Shown: positions 40,478 to 50,754 of the stretch, one piece after another
Position numbering within the stretch: position 1 is the first letter of the stretch
Layout: each line of letters opens with the position of its first letter
From: Phymatolithon calcareum
Lineage: Eukaryota; Rhodophyta; Florideophyceae; Hapalidiales
Direction of reading: 5' to 3'
Assembly (NCBI GenBank): GCA_977006965.1
Contig: OZ345378.1
Coordinates: forward strand, 1,860,001-1,924,000
DNA length: 64,000 nt
Program-made: the position numbers and the translations under genes
The notes under the pieces: generated by a model
What the model saw: the letters and a program-made list of their open reading frames with translations, nothing else
Told to the model about the DNA's origin: nothing
The model's database searches: none

Positions 40478-41380
40478 TTAGTCTTGATAGTTCACCACGG
40501 CATACTGCTCAACGAATGCCTTCATCTCTACATACACGATTTGGGCAGAGCTTTCGCGCCAGGCTAAGTTGTACTTTCTGTCAATGTGAGTCTGGACTTC
40601 TAACGGCAAAGGAATGCGAGCAAGGGATACAATCTGATCTGAAATACGGTCTCGAGCCTTCTTCAGTGCATCTTCGAAGCCAGTGTATTTAGGATGGATG
40701 GAAAACTCGAAAATCGCCTGGTGCGTCAGGTCGTAGCCATTTTATGTGCATCATAGTAAGATCTACCATAGGCGCTGGCCACTCTACGGTAATTTCCAGA
40801 GACACAACGCCGGGGGAGATCGAAATCGAGAAATCACCTGACTCCACACCCGACGGCAGCAGAACAGCAGCTGTAATTCGTTTTGTCATCTTTGCAGGTT
40901 CTTTCCACTTGGACAGTAGGTATAAGGGCTTGGAATTCTTATCGCTAATATTCAACTCTGATCCAGCACAAGGAGGATCAATGTCTTCATCATCGATATT
41001 GTCGAAATCTGCGACCGGTGCAACACCGGTGCCACGGCTCTTTTTCAAGAGTGGACCTCCAGAAATTCGGCAATTTAAGCCGTCCTTCTCGCTATCAGCC
41101 GCTGTGGCTTTTTGTAGAAAAGATTTAAGTCTGTACGTCGAAAAATGATCAGAAAATAAATATATTAGAAATTCACAAACGTACCTTCAGCATATTCTTT
41201 CTTGATATTGTTGAAGCAGTTTCGGAAATTCGATAGTTTGTGTTGCTTGAATAAATTTTCGGACTCCCAAACAGGCTTTGGATCCATATCCGGAGTAATA
41301 TCGCCGAATTTGAACTTCATTCGAAGAACTTGAACAGCTTCTGACTCTTGGGTTAGTTTTTTGGATGATTTTTTAGCCAT
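40478..41380 (-). CDS. Unnamed conserved protein (family J copy 1), intron-containing, possibly frameshifted
   Basis: Starts at ATG 41380 (MAKKSSKKLTQESEAVQVLR), then FKFGDITPDMDPKPVWESEN and LSNFRNCFNNIKKEYAEG. A short intron follows: GTACGTTTGTG... (donor at 41184) or, to keep frame, GTTTGTG (41180), to CGTACAG ending at 41131. Exon 2 gives FLQKATAADSEKDG, FDNIDDEDIDPP, KEPAKMTKRITAAVLLPSGV, SLEITVEWPAPMVDLTMMH. The frame then must move by one base, or skip a 49-nt GT..AG segment (40718-40766), to reach NGYDLTHQAIFEFSIHPKYT, FEDALKKARDRISD, LARIPLPLEVQTHIDRKYNL and YVEMKAFVEQYAVVNYQD, stop at 40478. A homologue is at 49384-49878. Function unknown. The N-terminal block could be a small helical DNA-binding unit, but that is a guess. 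Confidence 0.65.
41131..41184 (-). other. Spliceosomal intron of family J copy 1
   Basis: Between GAAG|GTACGTTTG and CGACGTACAG|ACTT; 54 nt with this donor, or 50 nt if the GTTTGT four bases downstream is used, which alone preserves the reading frame. CTAATA and CTGATC are candidate branch sites. Confidence 0.6.
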
Positions 41381-43270
41381 TGTTTGTTTTCAATAGATTG
41401 GACAGAAACGACTTCGAGTGGGGTTCCTTCAGTAACCGGGCTATGTTTTCTGAGGATACTTGTAACTGCATCATTTGAGTGGGGTTTATACTACTGAGGT
41501 GAGTGCTCATTTAGACTGCTGTACTTAAAATTGAGAAAAAGCAAATATTATAAATGCCACGGAGAGGTTATCACCTTATACTACAGCATGTTCCCCTAAC
41601 CGAAGCTGATAACATGCCATGAATTCGGATGAAGTACAAATATTTCGTTCTTACTCTCTTATTGCTCTGCGTTAACTTGCAAGAGATCAAATAAGAAGAG
41701 AAAAGTAAAATTTATTCCAGAAAAACATTTCTCCTGTTTGCTCTGATAGCGGGAGGTCATATTGCATTATTGCGACCCTTTGGAATGCAAACTGGGATCA
41801 TATTTTGAATGAAGGGATCAGGGTTCTTCTCATCTCACGACTAGTAGGTCGTATGCAGGTTTGCCCACCACTGTTAGAATTCTCACCCGTAGGGTTTTAA
41901 GTATGACAAGAAGCTATTAATACATTCTTGCTGCTCAATAAAGTTAGGGATTTCTATGTAGCGTCTACTTACACAACACACTTGAACGCCCTATGAAGCA
42001 AAAAGTGTAAGTCGACATTGCTGTACTTCAGTTTATATTCCACTTGCTTGCATTCATTTTGTTCCACAGAACTCAGACAGCAGGCGAAGTTTCGCTAAAG
42101 TTTCGCATAACTTTTGCATACCACTAAATTAGGTAAAAAGGTCGAATGGATTAATCGTCCTACTTTTGAAGGCAAAAAATAAAGATGAGCCAGTGCTTTT
42201 CAAAAGTTGATTCTTCTCGCCCATCTATATACTTCGCTCGAAATTATATTGTAAAAAAACTTAATGAATCATTAGAAACGTGAGGTCAAAAATGCGAAAT
42301 TTCGCGCTTTTGGCAAAAGTTTCGTCCTTTCAGGGGTTAATTTTTCTTAATTTACAGTATTTTTTCTTTCCCATTTCTTTCGTATACATACAGTGTAGGG
42401 AGCTATTCCACCATGTCTGTATCACTATTTATGCTCTCTTATGGGGACCCAGCTTTCGCCTCTCAAATTTTAATTAAAAACTTCCTCCCCAAAACTTTCG
42501 CTCGGTAAAAAACATACTTTTGGGCATTTTGAAGATTTCATGCTCTTCATATATACCTATAAGCAGAAAGAGAAAACCATTGATGCTGCACAGGAAAATG
42601 TTTCTAATATAAGAGACCCGTGAGCTGGTGGCATTACAGCACAGTGTTAAAAACATTTAGCATTTCATACAAATTGTACTCCACAGTTTGCCTATTATTA
42701 TCCAATGTACTTAGTACTGTGCGATCTCAGGATTCCCTTCCCCTGAATTTGTTCTTATTCCAGTGTAAGAGCGAAAAAGCAACTGATACTATGTAATCTG
42801 CAAGCTCGCATAAAATGAACTGTTTTCAACAGCTCTTTGATCACAAAAGTGGAAATTTCATGACCTCTGGTGTATTTTTTGTCCACGTATGTGCTCTTCA
42901 CCTGTAGCATGAGTAAAACAAAAAATAACTATCAAAGCAATTTCTCGTTTATTTTATTTGCGACATTCTTACAGCTCTATTGGAAGCTACGTAATTTATC
43001 CAGAAGTCATGAGACTGTATTGTCCATTATTCGTAGGGCCACGTAATCAGCTCGCACAAAATTCTTGCACATTTACTTCGTACCGATCCTTACACTGCAC
43101 GAAATCTCTTTGTTAGCAGTAGTGTACAGTTCAAGCGACCATACGTAGCTTGATAGACCGGAAGTCATTACTATTTTCTTTGTCCACTAGTATTAAGTTG
43201 GCAAAACGAGAAAGAGTATCATGGTGCCCGGTTCGCCGTTCCCCTTGTTAACTGCTTCAAAGTACACTCC
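41381..43270. other. AT-rich stretch without recognised gene; GCGAAA/TTTCGC motifs
   Basis: No coding frame over 65 codons. Around 42080-42120, 42290-42335 and 42495 the motifs GCGAAA, TTTCGC and AAAGTTTCG recur, as they do at 48300-48600. At 42293 TGCGAAATTTCGCG is a near-palindrome. Confidence 0.4.
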
Positions 43271-43935
43271 ATGTTACGTACCGCTCCTGGATTGAACATC
43301 TACGTAGAATATCGCCGCTTTCGGTCACTTATTGGAGTGTCACCACTTTTCTGCGCAACAGTATGGAATATGCTGTTATCGTCAATGCCTACTAAGTCCA
43401 GTCCCAAACACCTGCTCTGGATGCTTTTATTTCCAAAAGCCTATGCCAGTGAGCACAATAGCAGAATCATCTCCGGTGCAGACGAAAAAACTTTTCGAAA
43501 ATGGTTTTGGATATTTGTATCCTTAATATCTTTCCTATATATTGTACTTTTTTCACAGTTATTCGCTTTTATTTCTATTTGTTCTAATCAATGTTTCGTT
43601 TTGCAGATAAAGTGGGACAATATGTTCGAAGGGGACAATGACTATCATTGAAAAGTATCAGTGGACGGGACAGACTGTCTTATTTATGAACCGATAACAT
43701 TTAACAAGAAATGGTATTCACTCGTGCAAGGCATGAAACTGAAAATCGCAGATCAAGCAATTTGGAGCCATTGGGCATCGATTCCGACACGATATTTCGC
43801 TCCATTCCCGCTGTTTCCACGCAGCGGCAGTTCTTAAGTAGGTTTCAATTGAAAAGCGGAGGCTATGTTCGGTGTGAGCTGCGAGTAGTAACAGTAATGT
43901 TCTCTAGACTTCTGCGTGTTTCCGAATGTTTCCAG
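43271..43935 (+). pseudogene. PIF/Harbinger-type DDE transposase with intron and internal deletion, copy 1
   Basis: The frame shows YRRFRSLIGVSPLFCATVWN, HLLWMLLFPKAY, then GADEKTFRKWFWIFVSL, the conserved region before the DDE core. An intron (43544-43606, GTACTT...TTTTGCAG, CTAAT branch-like site) precedes IKWDNMFEGDNDYH. A TGA (43649) follows, then KVSVDGTDCLIYEP (first catalytic Asp) and FNKKWYS. The sequence then jumps directly to the C-terminal signature ARHETENRR in another frame (43725). The middle, with the second Asp and the Glu, is deleted. Harbinger transposases cut and paste DNA in the nucleus; this copy cannot. Confidence 0.8.
43544..43606 (+). other. Intron in Harbinger pseudogene 1
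   Basis: 63 nt, phase 0, GTACTTTTTTCACAG at the 5' end and TTTCGTTTTGCAG at the 3' end. The minus-strand copy has a 67-nt intron at the same protein position. Confidence 0.65.
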
Positions 43936-44904
43936 GCATAAAATCTAAGACTTGTAATTTATCCTATTTTTGGTTTTTCCCGCACCTCCCCCCCACCCCC
44001 CAGCCGAACAATGGAAACTTTTGCTGCCTTTATATTTGAAAATATTTCCCTTGTTTCTACACATTTTCTTGAAATTGGATACAGTCCCGTCGGTCCGAAC
44101 AACATAATTAAAAATTTCATCCAGTTTATGAGTATTGTTTCGCCCAGTGAGAGCGCTTCAAAGATGGGGGTGTTTTAAATGATAAAATAGAGCGCAAGTA
44201 TGTAGGGGTCGGACCGGACCACATAATCCGTGGTTTTACTAAGAAAGTTTGGAAATCAGGAAGGATCAGCATTTTGGAAAACGTATTCGGATTGGATTCA
44301 TTTTTTCTTTTCTTACCGGAATGGAACGCAATGGAACTGCTAAATAGTTAAATTAATCGTGCACTGAACGGATACTTTAGAATCTTCAGACTGAATCCGA
44401 TTGAGAATACGGAAAAACCTAATTTCTAAGATTTGAGATTTTGGAAGCGGAGGCTGATCCGAAGAAGTCGCCAAGTACGTGGCACAGTACAGGACGGGTC
44501 GGGCTTCATCCACCCATTAAAAGATTCAGATCGGATTGATTTTGAGAAACTAGCCAGTAAATGCGGAAGCGGATTGAAAATTTTTAATATTTTCGAAACG
44601 GAGTGAATGTCAAACTGTCCGCTCAGACCCTTACAAGCACGTCTATCAAATTGCGTTTTCATTACAACAGAATGATTTAGCCGCGAAAGGCGCTTCGATT
44701 ATAACGCAAACATTTCAAAGAGACCAATGGAAGGCAAGCACGGAACCTCATAGCTTCCTTCAGCGACTGTGGGGTGCGGGAAATAGAGTTATCTCAATAG
44801 TTCTCTGAAATCCGATGCAGTACTCATAAATCTACTGCAAGCTGAAAGTTTGGCATGTATGAATAAATTGAATATCCTTTTTTGATGAGATCATAGAGTT
44901 CAAT
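43936..44904. other. No gene; CGGATT-rich stretch
   Basis: The motif CGGATT or its complement recurs about six times between 44285 and 44580 without fixed spacing. A C-rich run (CCCCCCCACCCCCC) lies near 43990. No reading frame stands out. Confidence 0.35.
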
Positions 44905-45745
44905 GGTCATTTAATTTGAGGCTGATGAGAGGTTCTCCGAGTTCTATCATTATCTGTGTAATATTGGCAACGGCGTCCGATCGCTCCAAATTGCTTCAAG
45001 CACAGGTTCGCCTTTTCGTGCCTCGCCCGACATATCGCATGCAGCCCGCTAGGAGAAGCAGAGGTATCATCAGAAATGAACTCACACCGTTCATCAGAGT
45101 ATCCGCTATTGGCTATGACCTTCCTTCCATTAGCTTTTGCGTCATGGCCATGGGCAATGTTTTTCGATCAGGAAAGGAACCGTATAGAAAAGGGCCATGA
45201 ACACACACTATATCGCTAGATAGAACAGAAATTCCCGCATCATATATTAGTCTGGGGCCTTAAACTTGTGTGAAAACCATTTAGGACTAAATGGGGATGG
45301 CCCGAGTATCATGCAATCCGTATCATCTACTTCAACTTTACACCTGATTTGACTTGGTGGAGAACACCGCTTTTCCCAGTTTATCTTCATTGCTAGTTAG
45401 TGGAAACGTAAAAATCGTGAATTGCAGATGCGATATTTAGTTAAAATACAGTAACTTACTATTCGAACGTCAGAAATTAGGCGCACAAGAGCCCATGTCT
45501 AAAAACATTTCTCGTCCGACCCCGTCAAAGCACTATTCTGGTGTTCAGATGCAGAGCACTTTAAAAAGAGACATCCGACAGCAAATGACGTGGACTTGCT
45601 GTTGGGGGCATTTTGGAACCAGTTCGGTTCCAAATAATGGTACAAGCCTCCGATTTTACGCCGCGAAGAGCCTTAAAACGGCGGTTCTTGACAAAAGCAG
45701 GCACAGTTTGGGCTTGCTTTAAAATTTGATCGTCACCAACGGCGA
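44905..45745 (-). pseudogene. PIF/Harbinger-type DDE transposase, copy 2
   Basis: Reading right to left: NRRFKALRGVKSEACTIIWN with PRHLLSDVSFFKVL (45720-45550); a DEKC stretch; an intron 45393-45459 (GTAAGTTACTG...CACTAACTAG); INWEKR; then KVEVDDTDCMILGPSPFSPK and WFSHKFKAP (first Asp region); an interval with several stops; and GYSDERCEFISDD, ICRARHEKANLCLKQFGA, CQYYTDNDRTRR, which is the R-A-R-H-E C-terminal signature. Several stops make it inactive. It is more complete than copy 1 but more mutated. Confidence 0.78.
45393..45459 (-). other. Intron in Harbinger pseudogene 2
   Basis: 67 nt with a consensus GTAAGT donor and a CTAAC branch site directly before the terminal TAG. It lies at the same place in the protein as the intron of copy 1. 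Confidence 0.65.
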
Positions 45746-46059
45746 ATGAAGCAGAAGAGAGCTCTATGACAAAATGCGCAGACTTGGAGTATTCCGCAAG
45801 CAGACAGCGAGATGACAGGAGTTTAATTATCTCGTGAAGTTGAACGTAAAAATTGTAACGGCTTTTTATCTCGTGACGACACTGGAGAAGATCATTCAAT
45901 GATTGTATGATAAGTACTCTGAACATCCTTGTTAGCTTTTTACAAGTGGCTCCGTGTCTGCGCTTCGCGCCTATGCAAAAGATAGAAAATGAAGAGTGTA
46001 AAATATGGAGAACTTAAACAAATGATCTATTACTCCAATTTAGTGTCTTTCTCCGTCTC

Positions 46060-47815
46060 CTTCACCTCTCTATGTTTTGCATATTTATCCTCCGCTAACC
46101 CTTGTCCGCTCCTCGACTGAATCCCGTGTCCTCATCTTCCCAACGATCCAGCTCGTGTCCTTGCTCCGCTCCATGCCTCACTGGTCTGCACTCCGTCACC
46201 CCCAAATTTCACTCTTCGCCTACTGATCCGCCTCACTTGTAATTACTCACGTGCTGTGTATCGTCTCTCTCGTTCCTCCTCCATCCGCCCTCTGTCACTC
46301 TGTATTTTTCCTATACTCCCTTTGTGCCACTCTCCGCTTACTGCTTTCGACAATTTCATCACTCTGCTGCCCTCGATACGCCCCTCGTGTCTCTCTCGCT
46401 TTACACATTCCGTGTTTTGCATAACTTCCATTTCATCACTTGTGCTCGTCCCTGTTTCCCTCTTTGCCCTTTTGGCACATCGCTTCTACGCCTTGTGCCC
46501 TTCTCGTCACTCCCCTTTAACTCTTTGCGTTTCTCTCAATTTGCTCCTTGCGGAACTTTTTCCCGCTCTATTTCTGTTGGTACGACCCTTGTAGCACTCC
46601 CCTTCTACCCTTTGCCCCCGTTTTGTCCATCTCCATTTTCCTATTCTACCCTTCTTGAACATGCCCTATATCCCTCGAGCCCACTCCTTACACCCCTGTG
46701 TCACTCCCTTACGCCTGGTGCGTCTTTTGTGTCACTCTAATTTTACGACTCCCTCCCCCTTGTGTCGTTCTCGTCCCTTGCTTCCCTTGGCGCTCTTTGT
46801 TTCAGTCAGCTTTTTTCCTTTCTGTCACACCGTGGCCACTGGTACGCCTCTTGTCACACTCCCCTTTCCATCCCTCCGTCCCATTTCTCACTTCTTCTGC
46901 CCTTTCACCTCTCCATGCCACTCACTCTTTGACCTCTTGTGCCCTTCTTGTCACGCCTTATGCCCTTGAGCCAAAAAAGAAGCATGCTCCTATCCTTTAT
47001 CCGAAAAACCCAGTCCTACAATTTACCGTCCTTCCCCATCGCCCCTCTATCCCCGTGTTCTGTATTCTTACCTTCCGCTAAGCCTTGTTCGCCAATCTTG
47101 TGAGTCTTGGGTCCTGCCCTACCCAGCATGCCACTCTCATGTTCTTGCTCCGCTTCATGTGTCATTGTGCTGCCCTCGATTATCCCCACAGATCGCTCCT
47201 TTGCCTGCTCATCCACCACACTTCTCATTACTCGCATGCTATGCACCGCCGCTCTCGTTGCTCCCCTGTCCGCCCCTCTTACACTCCACTTTTTCTTATT
47301 CACTCTTTTTGTAACTCTGCGCTTACTCCTTTCGTCACTTGGCCCATTCCATTGCCAACTGTAAGACCTTCGTTTCACTTCCGTTTTAACAATTCCTCCC
47401 CTTGTGTCAATCGCATTGTATCTCTTGTGCCCTCCTTTCGCCTCCCCTTTTCCTCTTTGTTCTTCTTAGAACATGGCCTCTACCCCTTGTGTGCTTTGTG
47501 TCACTCCTTTTTTACCCCTTTTGACCTTGTCTTAACACCTCTTGTACTCCTTGTGCCCTTCTTTTCATTGCTCTTTTACTCTATTTGTCTTCATTTACTA
47601 CTTGCGTAGCCTTTCGTCGCTCCTTTTTCCCTTATTACGCCCGTTGTGTCACTATCCTTCTACTCCTTGCGCCAGTGTGTCACTCTCCATTCTCCCCTAG
47701 TGCCCTTCTTGGAACTTCTCTCACAAACGTTCTCAGCCTCTTTTTACCCCTTTTCCCTTACTGCTCTCCATGTCACGCCCCATTTTACCCCACTCGCACT
47801 CGCCAGCCCCGTTCG
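46060..47815 (+). repeat. Pyrimidine-rich minisatellite block, ~1.75 kb, internally duplicated
   Basis: The plus strand is overwhelmingly C and T. A degenerate unit of roughly 30-36 bp (CCTTNTAC...CTTGTGTCACTC) recurs throughout. On top of this, 46080-46350 and about 47060-47330 align (CTCCGCTAA[CG]CCTTGT, TTGCTCCGCT, CTCTCGTT), so a ~980-bp block is repeated in tandem. Long plus-strand open frames here (up to 174 codons, rich in Leu, Pro, Ser, Phe) follow from the composition, not from genes. Confidence 0.8.
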
Positions 47816-48931
47816 TGAATGTGATTGGCCGAAAACATTTTACGTGAAAAATCATTGTTGTTCAAAAAATGTTTCATACAAAAATTCTATTCGCCGCGCG
47901 ATGGGCCATGTACGATTTTTTACATACAGATGCCCTGGGCGAGGTTATGGCGCGCAGTATGATAATCGTTAAATTTCAAAAGACCCAAGAAACGTGATTA
48001 ATCCAGTTATATGCTCCTACTCAGGAACGGGAAGAGTCATCTATTCAATGATATTTAAGTAGGCGCAGACGGTGACAAACAAGCACATAAACAGACAAAC
48101 AGACACTTGCTGTATTATAGGGGGATGATTATTGACTCATACTAAGTTCCTATAGGCTGGACAATGGTCATAGAAGTGTAAGCGTTCAGTGCACATTGGA
48201 TAAATAGAGTTTTATTTTATAATACATAGTATTCGACCTATACGTAGGACATTACACGTATTGGATAAATATTACGTACACGGATCATCGAAGCTATACT
48301 TGGCGAAACTTTCCGTCCTGCCAAGTGTCAAGGGTTTCGCTAGAATCAAAACTTTCGCTTCCACAGAATTTTCGAAGATCTCTAGCAAGAAAAGCATTGA
48401 CCTTATTGTCTTTATTTTTTCGAAAGTTCGTACTACTCATTTTTAGCTACAAAACGATGCAAAATAGTTATGATTCTAGAAAATCCTTACCAGCGAAACT
48501 TTCGTCCAAAAACGCGAAATTTTGCCATGTTGGTAAACGTTTCGGCTTTCTCTGGCAAGTTTCACCATATCTTTGACCTTTTTTTACCGAAAATCTTGCG
48601 AAAGCTGGTGCTGCTAGATATCAATGCTTAACGTTCGCCAATAAAACTGGCCTAAAGGACTGCGGTTGACAAAGTATCGCCAGTATAAAAACAGAGAGGC
48701 GAAACGTTCATGGCGCTGTTTCTTTCCAATTGGGAAGATCGAAATTCTAACTTCCCGAAAAAGTATGGCTTCTTTTTGTTCCGTAACGAGGTCTAGTTTA
48801 GTCATCTCATTTACTTAGATTTATTTGAAATAATGTTTCTGCTTCGAGTAAATTAGTCAGAAATCATAGAAGACTTTCTTGGAGGTATTATAATTTAATA
48901 AAAAAGGTGTAGGAATAAAAAATTAAATACA
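47816..48931. other. No gene; GCGAAA/TTTCGC-rich repeat at about 48300-48605
   Basis: GCGAAACTTTC[CG]GTCC occurs at 48301 and 48493, and related GCGAAA, CGAAAG and TTTCG strings occur about twelve times to 48605. They resemble the motifs at 42.1-42.5 kb. This may be a decayed foldback element. Nothing codes. Confidence 0.4.
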
Positions 48932-48958
48932 TGTACAATTTGGCGCCGAACGTGGAGC
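48932..48958 (+). promoter_or_regulatory. Possible LTR end and primer-binding site
   Basis: TGTACA (48932-48937), ATT, then TGGCGCCGAACGTGGAGC (48941-48958). This 18-mer is very like known primer-binding sites of the form TGGCGCC[C]AACGTGGGGC in retroelements. No matching second LTR or gag was found, so this may be the remnant of a third LTR family. Confidence 0.45.
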
Positions 48959-49039
48959 GAATACAACCCTAGCCGCTTTCCCAGAGCGAGGCCTTTCTCG
49001 CCTCTTCTTCATAGCGCTGTTTTCGTACATTACCGCTAC

Positions 49040-49279
49040 TTATACTTGATTTCCCGCCAGCGGAAGACTGCAGAATGCAGCCTGCACACGTCCAAATGTT
49101 TCCCAATGACATCCATATCTCTTAGAAATGGCCTCAAGCTGAGAACGTCTTCCCCGGCGCGTCAGCTTCTTTTGAAACACTTCAAACCCGGTAAACGCAA
49201 GGGCACATAGGATCCGAAAACAGTTTACGAGTCTGAGCCACTCTTTCAACGGCAAAAGTTCTCTAACTTTCGGACGCAT
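49040..49279 (-). CDS. Unassigned 79-codon frame
   Basis: MRPKVRELLPLKEWLRLVNC, TGFEVFQKKLTRRGRRSQLE, SKRYGCHWETFGRVQAAF. It has a protein-like composition and starts head to head with the family J fragment, but no family is recognised and it may be chance. Confidence 0.25.
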   Translation of the reverse strand: MRPKVRELLPLKEWLRLVNCFRILCALAFTGFEVFQKKLTRRGRRSQLEAISKRYGCHWETFGRVQAAFCSLPLAGNQV

Positions 49280-49383
49280 GACAATAATTTGAGAATTTGC
49301 AAGCGGTACGATTCCATACGTGCAAGCTCTACGCTCTACATCTTTTTGAAAATTTTCCCACCGATGCTCTATTTCTTATATTC

Positions 49384-49878
49384 AGCGGTTCAGGACGCTA
49401 ACGATGAGGGCGAAGATCTCGATCGCCGACGCACGGACACGGGCTCAAGAAAACGACGTGCTCCGGGAAGCTTTGTGGAGATCGCCGGCGATTCAGATGG
49501 TGAAATGTGGGATGGAGATGTGGGTGGTGAGGTCGTCAAAGGCGACCACTACTTCAAGCCGCTTTACATCCTCTCTCTAGGAGGAGCCCGAAGAGCAGAC
49601 CAAGAGGATCACTACCGCCGTGCTTCTTCCGTCGTGTGTTGGCCCTGGAGCATTTTCTCCGGCTGTCGCGCAGGGCGATGAATTTTGGAAGTCGCCTTGA
49701 TTTGGCGAGAACCCCTCGTGGACCTATCTCTGTTGCACAAAAATTTCTTGTGCTCGATGCTGTAAATGGTTACACTTTTTACCATCCAAAAATTCTCCGA
49801 TTCGAGAACGCGCTGAAGGAGAAGAGGTCCCCGGCCCCGGACGCTGTCAAATCTATTGGTCGTATTCAGACGTTCTAA
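49384..49878 (+). pseudogene. Family J, copy 2 (broken)
   Basis: Starts after a good acceptor (TTCTTATATTCAG, 49371-49383), where copy 1 also has an intron. DANDEGEDLDRRRTDTGSRK and DHYFKPLYILS match DSEKDG...NSKPLYLLS of copy 1. A shift near 49580 leads to EEPEEQTKRITTAVLLPS (copy 1 KEPAKMTKRITAAVLLPS), and another near 49670 to NGYTFYHPKILRFENALKEK (copy 1 SIHPKYTGFEDALKK). An upstream exon 1 was not found. The C-terminal LPLEVQ block is lost where transposon E begins. Confidence 0.7.
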
Positions 49879-50541
49879 ATGCCCTCTTCCGAGCTCTCTC
49901 GCCGCAGTCTTACAGGACCCTTGGGACCAAACATCACACTGGGAACCTGATGTCATCACGCCCGACCGCGAGCCGAATACTAGAGCTCATTAGGTTCCAA
50001 AGTAGAAGCGGAAGGTTCTATTTCCGTTTTAGGGACAATTTTCCTCTCAATTCTGGAAACTTCGCACTCTAAACGGATACTTCTTATCCGAGAATTGTGG
50101 TATAGGACGTCATTCAATGTACGATTGCGTGGTGATTCTATTTCCGCAAGTTCACCTGCGAAAACGTGCCTCTTGGACGTCCGCTAAGCTGAGAAGAAAG
50201 GGGCGAACAGAGACTACAGTGACAGAGCCTATTAAGTTGTCAACATGGCAAGAGTTGATTTCAGCACTGAGAGTGCTTTCCGGAAGTCTACCAGACCGAA
50301 GAAGTATTTCCCCTACGCTTCTTCTTCAAGAACAGGAAGGGTCACTGGTTTGGTAATAGGCTTGATAGTGCCACAATATTCATTTGCGACATTTCTACTG
50401 TTAGGAACATCGTCACTAAGCGTGCTGATGACATCTATGAGCTTGAGGTTGTTGATGCGTTTGAAAGCGAGAAGCTTTCATGTGCAAAAAATTAAATGAA
50501 TCTTATTCCCTCAATTGAGGGAATTTTCCCTCAAATAGACA
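49879..50541 (+). mobile_element. DNA transposon family E, 5'-deleted copy (E1)
   Basis: Aligned with 54930-55380 and 56040-56245 of the complete copy E2, with the middle missing. It ends with the right terminal repeat (CCCTCAATTGAGGG, then CAAATAGACA) followed by CTAG (50542-50545). No left terminus was found; it joins the family J fragment directly. Confidence 0.7.
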
Positions 50542-50645
50542 CTAGTGTTTACTTCTTCTTCTTTATCGCGGGTGTTTTGAAGTTGTCCAAGAACAACTCC
50601 AAATCCTTAAGGCTACACAGACTTTAACAGACACGAATGTTTTGA

Positions 50646-50754
50646 TGTCACAACATCTCAAAGCTGCACAAAGTGCAGACCTTCGGGGAGCTGAGCTCTG
50701 CGCAGGCTATCTTCAGCCGCCGTCTTTCAAAGGGATGACCCGGCTTGGAAATAG
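50646..50754 (-). repeat. Family E internal fragment, inverted
   Basis: CTTCGGGGAGCT, ATCTTCAGCCGCCGT and AAAGGGATGACCCGG[CG]TTGGAA match 58240-58330 in reverse. It lies between E1 and E3. Confidence 0.5.

Noticed and set aside
46256-47609. Plus-strand open frames up to 174 codons, Leu/Pro/Ser/Phe-rich
   Set aside because: They arise from pyrimidine-rich minisatellite composition, overlap each other in several frames, and show no domain.
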